Virus record (IMG/VR): IMGVR_UViG_3300025889_000152
Span: 1-54,782 of that record
DNA from: a virus
DNA length: 54,782 bases
Direction: 5' to 3' (one strand)
Shown: positions 23,384 through 30,662 of the stretch, in pieces
Layout of the letters: each line of letters starts with the position of its first letter
Position numbering within the stretch: position 1 is the first letter of the stretch
The notes under the pieces: generated by a model
Told to the model about the DNA's origin: nothing
The model's input: only the letters and a program-made list of their open reading frames with translations
Databases searched by the model: none
Position numbers and translations under genes: made by a program

Positions 23384-24257
23384 TTAGATATTTCTCCCAC
23401 TGGTCATATGACCATGTTTTTTGTTCTTCCGTCCAGGTTAGAGGATTTGGTTTTAGCAATCGGGGGCGATTATCCTTTTGCGGTTTTGGGGGGCTAGAAG
23501 CCTCTGTTTTTTTCAACTTGATGTATTCCTCATAAAGGATCTTGATCTCGCCCCTACGCTTTAAATTAAACTGCCCTGACGCAATATTTTTTGCAGCGTC
23601 TGCCATATCAGGTTCCCACTCGCCTTTTTTGGCTGATGGAAGTTTTTGCAAGCGATTAAGCACAAACTCTCGAAAATCAATATCTTGCGCTAATTCGCCA
23701 CAATCAATCTCTGATGGTTTCCAATGCATCTCAAATTTTTCAATATCAGAAATTTCTGAATGCACGCGCACACAAGAATTATTTATGTGTGGATCTTGTT
23801 TAATCTGATCTGATCTGATCTGATCTGATCTAATCTCCTCTTGTCTACCGCGTGACATCGGCGTGACATCGGCGTGACAAGGCGTGACATCTTGAGCTTT
23901 AGCTAACTTGTCACGCTCTCGCTGTAAACGTTTGCGCTGTTTTGTAGCTTCAGGATGATCACTAGGCTTGTCATATTGCCTTTTATCCCAATTTCGGATC
24001 AAAATTTCGTCTTGGCTGAAGTCGATAAACCCTTTAACTTTGAATTTAGCCTTTAAAGTCCTCCAGTCTTCTGGCTGCATTTCAAGCTCAAAAGCAATAT
24101 CATCATCGTCAAGCCCTGCAATAACTCCGCGTGTTTCAGATTCACTGGCAAGGCATAGCAAAATAATAAATGCGTACCTTTCAGCAACTGGGAGTCGCTT
24201 AATTTTGGGGTCATTTCTAAACTCTGAGTGAAGTTTGAACCAAGTCATTTTACTCAT
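23340..24257 (-). CDS. Phage replisome organiser, DnaD-like N-domain
   Basis: 305 residues. The first 100 (MTWFKLHSEFRNDPKIKRLP...RNWDKRQYDKPSD) match the winged-helix N-domain of phage replisome organisers, which bind the origin and recruit the helicase. A low-complexity linker (RSDQIRSDQIKQ) is encoded by a pentanucleotide repeat. The C-terminal half has a helical region and a Trp-rich tail. The start at 24257 or the ATG three codons later cannot be separated. Confidence 0.7.
   Translation of the reverse strand: MSKMTWFKLHSEFRNDPKIKRLPVAERYAFIILLCLASESETRGVIAGLDDDDIAFELEMQPEDWRTLKAKFKVKGFIDFSQDEILIRNWDKRQYDKPSDHPEATKQRKRLQRERDKLAKAQDVTPCHADVTPMSRGRQEEIRSDQIRSDQIKQDPHINNSCVRVHSEISDIEKFEMHWKPSEIDCGELAQDIDFREFVLNRLQKLPSAKKGEWEPDMADAAKNIASGQFNLKRRGEIKILYEEYIKLKKTEASSPPKPQKDNRPRLLKPNPLTWTEEQKTWSYDQWEKYLNEQNTSNASIYAPY
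23801..23835 (-). repeat. Pentanucleotide microsatellite
   Basis: Five perfect TGATC units (23806-23830) flanked by TAATC on both sides, inside the replisome organiser gene. A change of one unit shifts the frame, so the tract could act as an on/off switch. A second short tandem pattern (GTGACATCGGC) follows at about 23853-23880. Confidence 0.75.
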
Positions 24258-24481
24258 CCCTTCACCTCACGGGCGGCGATCGCCTCTTTGCAATTATCAA
24301 TTTGCGCTGCGGCATTAAGCCAGAATGGGTCAGCGCTGGAAAACATTGCGCCATCCCCAAAGTCTTGAGCGATGTCTGCTATCACTTCTAGCAGACCAGT
24401 GACTCCCGCCGATCCCATCATTGATCGCAATGTGGAGCGATACTTTTGATATAGGGCGGGATTTCTTTCTTTGAGCATCAT
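24254..24481 (-). CDS. Small hypothetical protein ending AIAAREVKG
   Basis: 75 residues, helical. The C-terminus EAIAAREVKG is shared with the next three upstream genes because the DNA at the gene junction is repeated. Its stop overlaps the start of the replisome organiser. Function unknown. Confidence 0.55.
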   Translation of the reverse strand: MMLKERNPALYQKYRSTLRSMMGSAGVTGLLEVIADIAQDFGDGAMFSSADPFWLNAAAQIDNCKEAIAAREVKG

Positions 24482-24657
24482 CCCTTCACCTCGCGGGCGG
24501 CAAAAATAGAAGCCTCAAACTCATCAGTAATGATTCCAGACTTCAAACAGATTTCTTGGTACTTCTCTTCAGTAAGAGGAATAGCGCCAAGTTGTTTGGT
24601 AATCAAAGCGCGAGTAGGGAAGCTTTGTACCCCACAAACGGTTAGCCTTTTAGCCAT
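24478..24657 (-). CDS. Small hypothetical protein ending AREVKG
   Basis: 59 residues (MAKRLTVCGVQSFPTRALIT...). It ends FAAREVKG and its TGA overlaps the next ATG. The ATG follows GAGGTGAAGA, which is at once the end of the upstream gene and the ribosome-binding site. Function unknown. Confidence 0.6.
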   Translation of the reverse strand: MAKRLTVCGVQSFPTRALITKQLGAIPLTEEKYQEICLKSGIITDEFEASIFAAREVKG

Positions 24658-24871
24658 TCTTCACCTCACGGGCGGCGATCGCCTCGCGATATTCAGGATG
24701 GATATTCATCGGCTGCAAAGCCCAGCTATCCCAATCAGAATATTTGTCTAAGCATTTTTGGCAGATCGCAAAACTAGGATCAATGCCATCAGAAACGATC
24801 CCTTCAAGGGTAAAAAGATTTCCCTCTTGCACCCATTTTTTACAGCGATCGCATCGCTCTTTAGTTTTCAT
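24650..24871 (-). CDS. Small zinc-finger protein
   Basis: 73 residues with two Cys pairs, CDRCKKW (7-10) and ICQKCLDKY (about 36-41), spaced like a treble-clef zinc site. Ends EAIAAREVKNG through the repeated junction. Probably binds nucleic acid or protein; no family recognised. Confidence 0.6.
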   Translation of the reverse strand: MKTKERCDRCKKWVQEGNLFTLEGIVSDGIDPSFAICQKCLDKYSDWDSWALQPMNIHPEYREAIAAREVKNG

Positions 24872-25317
24872 CCTTTCACCTCCCTAGCGGCGATCGCCTG
24901 ATTTAGCAAACGGATAACAGTAGCCTTTAGGGTGCGATCTTCAGCCTTTGCTAAGGCTTTTAGATTTTCCATTAGCTCTTTGTCGATTTCTACGACTAGT
25001 TGCACTATGCCTGTTTTTTCTTGGGCAGAGCGATTTAGAGCGGGGTCGAAATACTTGATAAGAGCATTCTCGACACTTGGGAGTAGGTCAGCGTCCAAAG
25101 CAAGATACGCGATTCTAACTTGCCCCATAGCTTTTAATGCTTTGGTTCTGTGATGTCCTTGCCACCTTTGATTTAGGTTTGCAGTTCTTCCAATGTACTG
25201 AATAGTCCTTTGAGAATCGATCGCAAAATAAATGGCGGCTTCGTTTGGCAGTTCTGATTTTGACCCTAGGGGGACGCTTGGGAGTGAAGATAGATCTAGT
25301 GGCTGAGGATCAATCAT
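24868..25317 (-). CDS. GIY-YIG nuclease fused to RHH domain
   Basis: 149 residues. An N-terminal GIY-YIG nuclease fold: AAIYFAID (GIY), IQYIGRT (YIG), NLNQRWQGHHR (catalytic Arg/His) and ENALIKYF (metal-binding Glu). The C-terminal 40 residues (VVEIDKELMENLKALAKAED, then RTLKATVIRLLNQ) look like an RHH domain, which could supply DNA binding. Strong AGGAGGTG upstream, inside the end of the RHH gene at 25314. It may be a homing or repair nuclease. Confidence 0.75.
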   Translation of the reverse strand: MIDPQPLDLSSLPSVPLGSKSELPNEAAIYFAIDSQRTIQYIGRTANLNQRWQGHHRTKALKAMGQVRIAYLALDADLLPSVENALIKYFDPALNRSAQEKTGIVQLVVEIDKELMENLKALAKAEDRTLKATVIRLLNQAIAAREVKG

Positions 25318-25478
25318 GCTACACCTCCTAATTCCGCTTTAGCAATTAACTCGCGCATGGCTCTACGCAATTCCTTGGACAAATCGGTGTCAAGCTTTAA
25401 AGCTGCCTTGTTAGCATCTTCTCGCAAAGACTTAGGGGCTTGGAAATTTACTATAACTTTTGGCTCTGAATTAGTCAT
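25314..25478 (-). CDS. Small RHH regulator
   Basis: 54 residues. VIVNFQAPKSLREDANKAAL followed by a second helix (LSKELRRAMRELIAKAEL) is a CopG/Arc-type fold. Directly upstream of the GIY-YIG-RHH gene (4-bp overlap) and downstream of a good promoter; likely autoregulatory. Confidence 0.7.
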   Translation of the reverse strand: MTNSEPKVIVNFQAPKSLREDANKAALKLDTDLSKELRRAMRELIAKAELGGVA

Positions 25479-25503
25479 ACCTTATTTCTAATGCAATAAT
25501 TAA

Positions 25504-25532
25504 AGTATCGCTCTTTATTTCCTATAGGTCAA
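25504..25532 (-). promoter_or_regulatory. Promoter of RHH/GIY-YIG unit
   Basis: Minus strand: TTGACC (25532-25527), 17 bp, GATACT (25509-25504). It lies 26 bp upstream of the RHH start and just after the terminator of the preceding unit. Confidence 0.65.
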
Positions 25533-25596
25533 GCCCCAAAATCCCTTATAGATAATCGCTATGCAATAGATAAAACTCTATGATTGCTGGCAATAA

Positions 25597-25632
25597 AAAG
25601 CGATCGCTGTAGGAAGCGATCGCTTTATTTTT
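25597..25632. terminator. HIP1-built bidirectional terminator
   Basis: AAAGCGATCGCT pairs perfectly with AGCGATCGCTTT across a 6-base loop; T-rich tails are present on both strands. It closes the leftward gene ending at 25631. Confidence 0.8.
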
Positions 25633-25999
25633 ACTCTCTGCCTCTAGTTAATATCTGGCTAATTACCAGTCCTGCATCATGCCAAGCGATGAGTTCTTCC
25701 ACTCTGCCAAAGTTTTTGCTGCGAATAACCCAAAAGCAATCTGACTCGTAAAACGTTTTTGCTCCCAGTCGCTTGCCTGTACGTTGGGCAAGCTGCTTTA
25801 CGCTATCAGGGGCATCGGCAAAAACTTTTACCTTATTGAGTTCGACTTCGAGAGTATCGCTATCCTTGACGAACTCAACTCGAAATACATAGCTTGATTC
25901 GGTTTCACAATAGGCGATCGCGTGGCGCAATGGCTCCGCAAACTCATCCAGTTCATCTCGCAGTGACTCTGCGTAAGACTTTAAGTTTATTCCAATCAT
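25631..25999 (-). CDS. Hypothetical protein
   Basis: 122 residues, mixed alpha/beta (YVFRVEFVKDSDTLEVELNK, KTFYESDCFWVIRSKNF). It follows the methyltransferase gene by 4 bp and ends at a terminator, so it closes that operon. No family recognised; a methyltransferase partner is possible. Confidence 0.55.
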   Translation of the reverse strand: MIGINLKSYAESLRDELDEFAEPLRHAIAYCETESSYVFRVEFVKDSDTLEVELNKVKVFADAPDSVKQLAQRTGKRLGAKTFYESDCFWVIRSKNFGRVEELIAWHDAGLVISQILTRGRE

Positions 26000-26003
26000 C
26001 CAA

Positions 26004-26921
26004 TCATAATCCTGCTATTAATTTTTGATACATCAAGGGCGGTACTGAATTGCCGATACCCTTCCCGTCTAGCGACTTCTTGCCACTCCATTTGTAATCA
26101 TCGGGGAATGACTGCAAACGTGCCAAGCAAGGAATGTCTAAGGCTTTGATTTTGGCATTTTCTAGCAGTGCATTAGCCCTATGCCAATGTCCGTCCTGCC
26201 CCATAGCTCTCAGCGTCCAACATGGCTCATCGGCGGCGCGGGTCTGTAAGGGGCGATCGCTTCTTGCCCCTGTGTTTTCAAGAAGCAATGGCAAATCGCT
26301 TTCATCGTATGGAGCTAATGCCCTAATCTGCCAATCAGCCAGCTTACTATCAGGCAAATCATGCACCTTATCTTTAATTGCCTTATACCATCCAATATGT
26401 TTTTTAGGCAGTGGTAACGCGGGGATAAAGCCACCCTTTACCGCGATTAAGATTAAGCGGCGGCGCGATTGGGGAACGCCAAAATCAGCAGCATTTAGAA
26501 CTTGATGATTTATCCAGTATCCTTGCGAGTAAAGCATTTCAACGATGATATTGAACGCTTTGGATTTGCCGTATGCCTGAACATTCTCAAGGGTGAACGT
26601 GGGCGGCTGTAGTACTTTGATAAATTCTGCGACCTTTCGGGCGCAGTCGACATCTAGCTGCTTCTCACCTTTTTTCGCGTTCGCAGTTGAGAAAGATTTG
26701 CATACAGGCGATGCGTGTAAAACATCTACTTTCTCGAACTTCATAGGGTTAGCGTCTAAGATGTCCATGACATGGCACTTGCCGCCAATATTTGCCTCAT
26801 GTAATTCAGCTAATTGAGGGTCAAATTCCACTGACTCGCAAGGCTCAAACCCTGCGGCGATCGCGCCTAAATCGCAACCGCCGATCCCTGAAAACAATGA
26901 TGTAAATATTGGCTTACCCAC
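26004..26921 (-). CDS. DNA cytosine-5 methyltransferase
   Basis: 305 residues from a GTG at 26921 with GAGGAG upstream; the ATG at 26984 would add a non-homologous leader overlapping the next gene. C5-MTase motifs: FTSLFSGIGG (I), HASPVCKSFSTAN (IV, with catalytic Cys; SPV replaces the usual PP before it), FTLENV (VI, Glu), QSRRRLILIA (VIII) and GKGIGNSVPP (X). The target-recognition region is about 195-275. It probably methylates phage DNA against host restriction. CGATCG, the HIP1 core methylated by a C5 enzyme in Synechocystis, is a tempting but unproven target. Confidence 0.92.
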   Translation of the reverse strand: MGKPIFTSLFSGIGGCDLGAIAAGFEPCESVEFDPQLAELHEANIGGKCHVMDILDANPMKFEKVDVLHASPVCKSFSTANAKKGEKQLDVDCARKVAEFIKVLQPPTFTLENVQAYGKSKAFNIIVEMLYSQGYWINHQVLNAADFGVPQSRRRLILIAVKGGFIPALPLPKKHIGWYKAIKDKVHDLPDSKLADWQIRALAPYDESDLPLLLENTGARSDRPLQTRAADEPCWTLRAMGQDGHWHRANALLENAKIKALDIPCLARLQSFPDDYKWSGKKSLDGKGIGNSVPPLMYQKLIAGL

Positions 26922-27087
26922 GGTGATGCTCCTCACGCAAAAGCTCATCAATAATGTTTTTGAGCGCTGATTGAATGTGACCACGCAAAATGTAATTAGC
27001 TTCAGGCAGTGGATAGATTACAATTCCAGAACGAATATGTGTACGATTCTCTGAAATTGGACAATAGAAAGCTCTGATACTAATCAT
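26914..27087 (-). CDS. Small hypothetical protein
   Basis: 57 residues from the ATG at 27087, preceded by AAGGAG; the longer ORF start at 27204 overlaps a separate gene. Sequence MISIRAFYCPISENRTHIRS then GIVIYPLPEANYILRG. Its end supplies the ribosome-binding site of the methyltransferase. Function unknown. Confidence 0.6.
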   Translation of the reverse strand: MISIRAFYCPISENRTHIRSGIVIYPLPEANYILRGHIQSALKNIIDELLREEHHRG

Positions 27088-27229
27088 CGCTGTTATCTCC
27101 TTTGGGCGCGGGTTGCTTTTTGGGAATAGGCTTAGCGATTGGAGTAGATGGTTTAGGCGTAGTCGGGGGCTTTTTAGCAGGTAGAAAAGGCTCAATTCCT
27201 GCAATCATTTGATAGCGTAAATGGCTCAT
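27080..27229 (-). CDS. Small Pro/Lys-rich protein
   Basis: 49 residues with a low-complexity PAKKPPTTPKPSTPIAKPIP core. ATG overlaps the stop of the 27226 gene, and its stop overlaps the next start. Probably disordered; function unknown. Confidence 0.5.
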   Translation of the reverse strand: MSHLRYQMIAGIEPFLPAKKPPTTPKPSTPIAKPIPKKQPAPKGDNSDD

Positions 27230-27492
27230 GGTGCGATCGCCTCCTCTATGGGCAGGTAAAATGCAATTTTATTTTCAACGCAAGCCCTGCGAAAAAGATT
27301 GAAATCGCAATTAGGAATGTAAATATACATAGTTCCTCTTGCGGAAACAATCAAAGTATTCTCTGGGATGCCAGTAGTTGCAATATCTCTAACAGCTTCG
27401 CCATTGTGAATATATTCAACCCAGCAAGCCAATCGTTTCTTTTTGGCTTGCTCCCAAGCTTTTTCGTAATCTCGGCTTAGTTCAAATTTCAT
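27226..27492 (-). CDS. Small hypothetical protein ending EEAIAP
   Basis: 88 residues. Ends PIEEAIAP because its last codons are GAGGAGGCGATCGCACCA, which serve as the next ribosome-binding site plus a HIP1 spacer. Its start is built the same way by the upstream gene. Function unknown. Confidence 0.6.
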   Translation of the reverse strand: MKFELSRDYEKAWEQAKKKRLACWVEYIHNGEAVRDIATTGIPENTLIVSARGTMYIYIPNCDFNLFRRACVENKIAFYLPIEEAIAP

Positions 27493-27695
27493 GGTGCGAT
27501 CGCCTCCTCGGTTAAATCATCGGGCGAACAATTCAATGTATTGCAAAGCAAAACTACTGTTGCAAACTGTTTAAAGCCTGATCGTTCATTCTCCCAATTG
27601 GCTACAGTATTAACCGTTACGCCTAGCATTTTTGCTAGTTCGCTTTGGGAGATACCAAGGCGATCGCGATGAGTTCTGATATTGAGTTTAATCAT
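27489..27695 (-). CDS. XRE-family transcription regulator
   Basis: 68 residues, almost entirely one helix-turn-helix domain: RTHRDRLGISQSELAKMLGV with VTVNTVANWENERS as recognition helix. Small Cro-like size. It lies in the leftward early operon and is a candidate for binding the operators at 28882-28905 or 35317-35410. Ends EEAIAP through the repeated junction. Confidence 0.85.
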   Translation of the reverse strand: MIKLNIRTHRDRLGISQSELAKMLGVTVNTVANWENERSGFKQFATVVLLCNTLNCSPDDLTEEAIAP

Positions 27696-27918
27696 GAATT
27701 ACCTCTTTTTGAATTTTTTCAATACAGGTAATAATTTGAACTTGCTCAACTAAATAAAGATCTCTTGGAAATGATGTCCAATCGATCAATGTTGCCGCTA
27801 GGGCTTCGCAAACTTTTTGCGACACTTCTTTTGATGGAATGCCGCTAACAATTAGCGATTTTTGGGCAAATACACTAAAAGTCCCATCTAGTGTTTGCCT
27901 GATTTCAAATTCAGTCAT
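27688..27918 (-). CDS. Small hypothetical protein
   Basis: 76 residues, MTEFEIRQTLDGTFSVFAQK; N-terminal beta and C-terminal helix with EQVQIITCIEKIQKEVIHD. Overlaps both neighbours by 8 bp. Function unknown. Confidence 0.55.
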   Translation of the reverse strand: MTEFEIRQTLDGTFSVFAQKSLIVSGIPSKEVSQKVCEALAATLIDWTSFPRDLYLVEQVQIITCIEKIQKEVIHD

Positions 27919-28135
27919 TTCTTGATACCTCTATTATAAATTCTGGATATAAAACAACAGCCTTAGCAAACTGCTCTCTATAGCTATCGCCATAGGGCGC
28001 TTTGTCAAAGCCGAATAGCATGATGTGTCCGCGATCGCAGATCTCTTTATGCTCAATCAATTCTCCAGATAAGCGAACCGCAAGGGCGATCGCTTCATGG
28101 GAATAGGTTGAGCATAGGATTTTAATTTGGGGCAT
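27911..28135 (-). CDS. Small hypothetical protein
   Basis: 74 residues from the ATG at 28135, preceded by GGGGTGAT. MPQIKILCSTYSHEAIALAVRLSG with alternating strand and helix could be a small Rossmann-like fold. It overlaps the end of the ASCH gene. Function unknown. Confidence 0.55.
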   Translation of the reverse strand: MPQIKILCSTYSHEAIALAVRLSGELIEHKEICDRGHIMLFGFDKAPYGDSYREQFAKAVVLYPEFIIEVSRND

Positions 28136-28493
28136 TGATATCACCCCACTGAATTAAAACCCCTTCAAAGGGCAACCCGTAGCTTTTTTCAATGTACTGG
28201 ATTAGATCATCCCAATTGTCAAAACCATCGGCGATCGCAAAGGTATCTAAATGGACTTTAACCATTTGAGATTCATATGGCATAACATAGCCATTTCTCA
28301 TGATTTGGATATGCTTGACGCTTGTGCAAGTAGCCTCTCCTAATTTTTCGCAATCTTTGGGTGATTGCTGTTTCCAGAAAAGGTAAAGCTTGTCGCCTGT
28401 GGCGATCGCCCGTTTGCGAACTGACCTGATGGTTTGGCGCTTCGCGCCGCTTATGATTTTGTCTTTAAAGACTGAAAATGATAATGCTGGCAT
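28122..28493 (-). CDS. ASCH-domain protein
   Basis: 123 residues with the ASCH pattern: KIISGAKRQTIRSVRK, GDKLYLFWKQQSPKDCEKLG, the middle strand, and FAIADGFDNWDDLIQYIEKS ending LIQWGDI. ASCH domains are RNA- or nucleotide-binding beta-barrels, often in phages; some cut nucleic acids or act in nucleotide salvage. Role here not determinable. Confidence 0.8.
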   Translation of the reverse strand: MPALSFSVFKDKIISGAKRQTIRSVRKRAIATGDKLYLFWKQQSPKDCEKLGEATCTSVKHIQIMRNGYVMPYESQMVKVHLDTFAIADGFDNWDDLIQYIEKSYGLPFEGVLIQWGDINAPN

Positions 28494-28661
28494 TTATTTC
28501 TCCTTGAGCAGTTCATTGTTTTTACCCTGCGATGCTTTGAGACCTAGCCTTAAAAGGTTTTCAATAACCACGCATGGGAATACTTTTGACTCTACTGCGA
28601 TTCGATTGATTTCCAACTTAAGATCCTCATCAAGCATCAATGTTGATCTCTTTCTTGCCAT
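28494..28661 (-). CDS. Small RHH regulator
   Basis: 55 residues from the ATG at 28661 (GAGGA upstream). MARKRSTLMLDEDLKLEINR, then VIENLLRLGLKAS, is an RHH fold. Second gene after the leftward early promoter, so it could autoregulate it. Confidence 0.7.
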   Translation of the reverse strand: MARKRSTLMLDEDLKLEINRIAVESKVFPCVVIENLLRLGLKASQGKNNELLKEK

Positions 28662-28662
28662 G

Positions 28663-28854
28663 CTAATCCTCGCGATTTGCTTCTTCGTAGGACATGGGCG
28701 GTGCATAGTTTGCTTTTGCCTCTTGAATGTTTCCGCCTTCTCCGACTATTGCACCGTCTTCCCATAGAGTGAATCCCTCTTTGGTTTTTTGGACGTAGAT
28801 GCCACTTACTCGCGATGAGTAATTAGCTGGTGATAATGGTTTTCTTTTTCTCAT
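28663..28854 (-). CDS. Small hypothetical protein, first early gene
   Basis: 63 residues, MRKRKPLSPANYSSRVSGIY, then a small beta-rich part (GFTLWEDGAIVGEGG). First gene of the leftward operon. No family recognised. Confidence 0.6.
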   Translation of the reverse strand: MRKRKPLSPANYSSRVSGIYVQKTKEGFTLWEDGAIVGEGGNIQEAKANYAPPMSYEEANRED

Positions 28855-28876
28855 TGAATTACTGTAACTCTGTGTT

Positions 28877-28905
28877 TAGTATTGCATACTTACATACTTA
28901 TGCAA
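28877..28905 (-). promoter_or_regulatory. Leftward early promoter with operator
   Basis: Minus strand: TTGCAT (28905-28900), 17 bp, ATACTA (28882-28877). The promoter is also an inverted repeat: TTGCATA and TATGCAA bracket the spacer, and CATACTTA is repeated twice inside it on the plus strand. A repressor here would block polymerase directly. Confidence 0.65.
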
Positions 28906-29004
28906 CTATAAACAGCTAATGCTAATCGCCATAACCATAGACGCTACTCTATGCGATATTTATATAAAGATGCGGATTATATGGCTTGCTGACCTTGTAG
29001 CGTG

Positions 29005-29079
29005 AAAAAACATAGGGGAGATCCCCAAATTGAAACCTATGTATATATTCTTGAGAGGGAGAAATATTTTTGCAAAATA
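29005..29079 (+). repeat. Dispersed 75-bp element, copy 3
   Basis: Here the outer arms also pair: ACATAGG and CCTATGT enclose the GGGG/CCCC hairpin. The rest (GTATATATTCTTGAGAGGGA, GAAATATTTTTGCAAAAT) matches the other copies. It lies between two leftward genes, so its plus-strand orientation is opposite to local transcription. Confidence 0.8.
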
Positions 29080-29265
29080 TTGGGGTGATGTCGGCGGCGG
29101 TGTTGTTTATCGGAATAACTGGAAACATATTTGAGAAGAGATCCTTTATTCCGTAGCAGATAACCTAAAAACCGCGCGGCAAGGCAAAAAAAGAAAAATT
29201 TTTTTTAAAAAAAGAGGTGAAAAACATCTGAAATTCACTTCCGCTTTAGGGTTGGATTTTGGCAC
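29080..29265. other. Gene-free A/T-tract region beside the clamp gene
   Basis: No ORF is convincing. It holds alternating A- and T-runs at about 29187-29213, likely intrinsically curved DNA, and no iterons that I can see. Its place next to the sliding clamp gene and away from coding sequence makes it one candidate origin; this is inference. Confidence 0.3.
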
Positions 29266-29294
29266 AAAAAAAGATCGCCTATTGCTAGGCGATC
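29266..29294 (-). terminator. Terminator after sliding clamp gene
   Basis: GATCGCCTA pairs with TAGGCGATC around GCAA, followed on the minus strand by TTTTTTT. Built in part from a HIP1 site. Confidence 0.8.
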
Positions 29295-29312
29295 GCTGTA
29301 AGAGATAGAAGT

Positions 29313-30590
29313 TTATGCAGTTCGGCGATCTTCCTTCGCCTTAAACTCTAGAACCTCGCCATATGGTGCGGGTGCTTCCTTGCTGCAAGTCATGATGCTG
29401 GCGTTGTTTTTGCCTAGTGAGCCGATCGCGATGACGGGCTGATCTTGAATAGAATCAATAGCGATCGTGAGGTCGCGATCTTTGTCGGCGGTCTTGATGA
29501 CCTTGATTAGATTGTCAATCTTGATCTTTGCCTGTTGGTCGGAATGGGCGGCGATCGGTAGGGTGAAGCATAGAGTATTGGCAATATATTCATAGCTAAG
29601 AGAAAAGCTTAAATGCGCCTCCCTTCCTTCGCTGTGTTGGTATCCGTAACCCTTGCGAAACCATGAGCTAGGCGCGATTGCTTGGTGATAGCTGACATAC
29701 TGAGTGATTGGGGTGGCGATCGCTAGTGCGTAGTAGTACAAGTGTGTGGGGGTGGGTGTGTTGATTTCGTAACGCTCTGTCTTGCTGTCGGTGGTGAAGC
29801 ATTTTAAAATTAGCTCCTGACCTCGAATATAAAGATCGATTGTGTCGCTACCCATCGCCTTAGCAATTTCGAGATTAGAGATTAAGGCGGCGCGATAATC
29901 GCGATCTAATACTGCCGCTTCTCCTGTCGCCTTGGGTAATTCGGGGTAATTACCCTCTAATAATTTTGAGGTGATCACGATGTCGCCGATCTCCATTGAA
30001 ATATTAAAAGCATCATGAGTGATCATTAATTCGCGATCGCTTTTAGTCTTCAAAATCTCGAAAAATTTAGTAGGGATTGTGATATCACAGTTAGGCGCTG
30101 TAACTTTAAACTCTGCCTGTGCTGCCTTGTGTCCGTCTGTGCCTGATAGGGTTGCCACGTTGTCGCGGACCTTCAGGTTTGCACCTTGAAGCATTCTTGA
30201 GTGATGATTAGTTTTGATCGCTGGTTTAACAGTCTGCCACGCTTTTAAAAGCTTAGACTCCCATAATGTAAATGATTCGCCTTTGACTTCTGGCAAGCAT
30301 GGAAACTCTGCGGGGTCAATTGTGGCGATCGCGTTGCTGCCTGTGCCTGTAATTTGGATCGCGTCATCGGTGGCGGTTAGCGAAAATTTATCCAACTTCG
30401 CTGTAAACTTCTTGAGCATTTCCCCGTTTGTGCAAAATACGGGGGTGTGGGGGATCTTGATACTGATCGCAGTTTCCAGGTCAAAAGCTTCTAGGGTGTT
30501 GCCTGTCGATTTGATGCAAGCCAAAACGGGGTGTGATGGGCGTTTGCTGACATACTTTGCTGCTAGGGCGATCGCTTCTTTGATTAACAT
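29313..30590 (-). CDS. dnaN: DNA polymerase III beta clamp homologue
   Basis: 425 residues, longer than the usual 370. Clamp signatures include HPVLACIKSTGNTLEAFDLE, FPCLPEVKGE, LSGTDGHKAAQ (as TDGHRL in domain 2) and LLEGNYPELPKATG. An extra segment of about 45 residues (SYHQAIAPSSWFRKGYGYQH, region about 295-345) sits in domain 3, and the C-terminus is extended and lacks the usual end. It probably tethers the host polymerase to phage DNA. Phage-encoded bacterial-type clamps are uncommon. Confidence 0.8.
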   Translation of the reverse strand: MLIKEAIALAAKYVSKRPSHPVLACIKSTGNTLEAFDLETAISIKIPHTPVFCTNGEMLKKFTAKLDKFSLTATDDAIQITGTGSNAIATIDPAEFPCLPEVKGESFTLWESKLLKAWQTVKPAIKTNHHSRMLQGANLKVRDNVATLSGTDGHKAAQAEFKVTAPNCDITIPTKFFEILKTKSDRELMITHDAFNISMEIGDIVITSKLLEGNYPELPKATGEAAVLDRDYRAALISNLEIAKAMGSDTIDLYIRGQELILKCFTTDSKTERYEINTPTPTHLYYYALAIATPITQYVSYHQAIAPSSWFRKGYGYQHSEGREAHLSFSLSYEYIANTLCFTLPIAAHSDQQAKIKIDNLIKVIKTADKDRDLTIAIDSIQDQPVIAIGSLGKNNASIMTCSKEAPAPYGEVLEFKAKEDRRTA

Positions 30591-30662
30591 GGCTTTGGTT
30601 GGGTGGTTGGGGTTTACTGGTCGGGGGCGATCACCATAGGATAGGCGATCGCTAGTGGGTGG

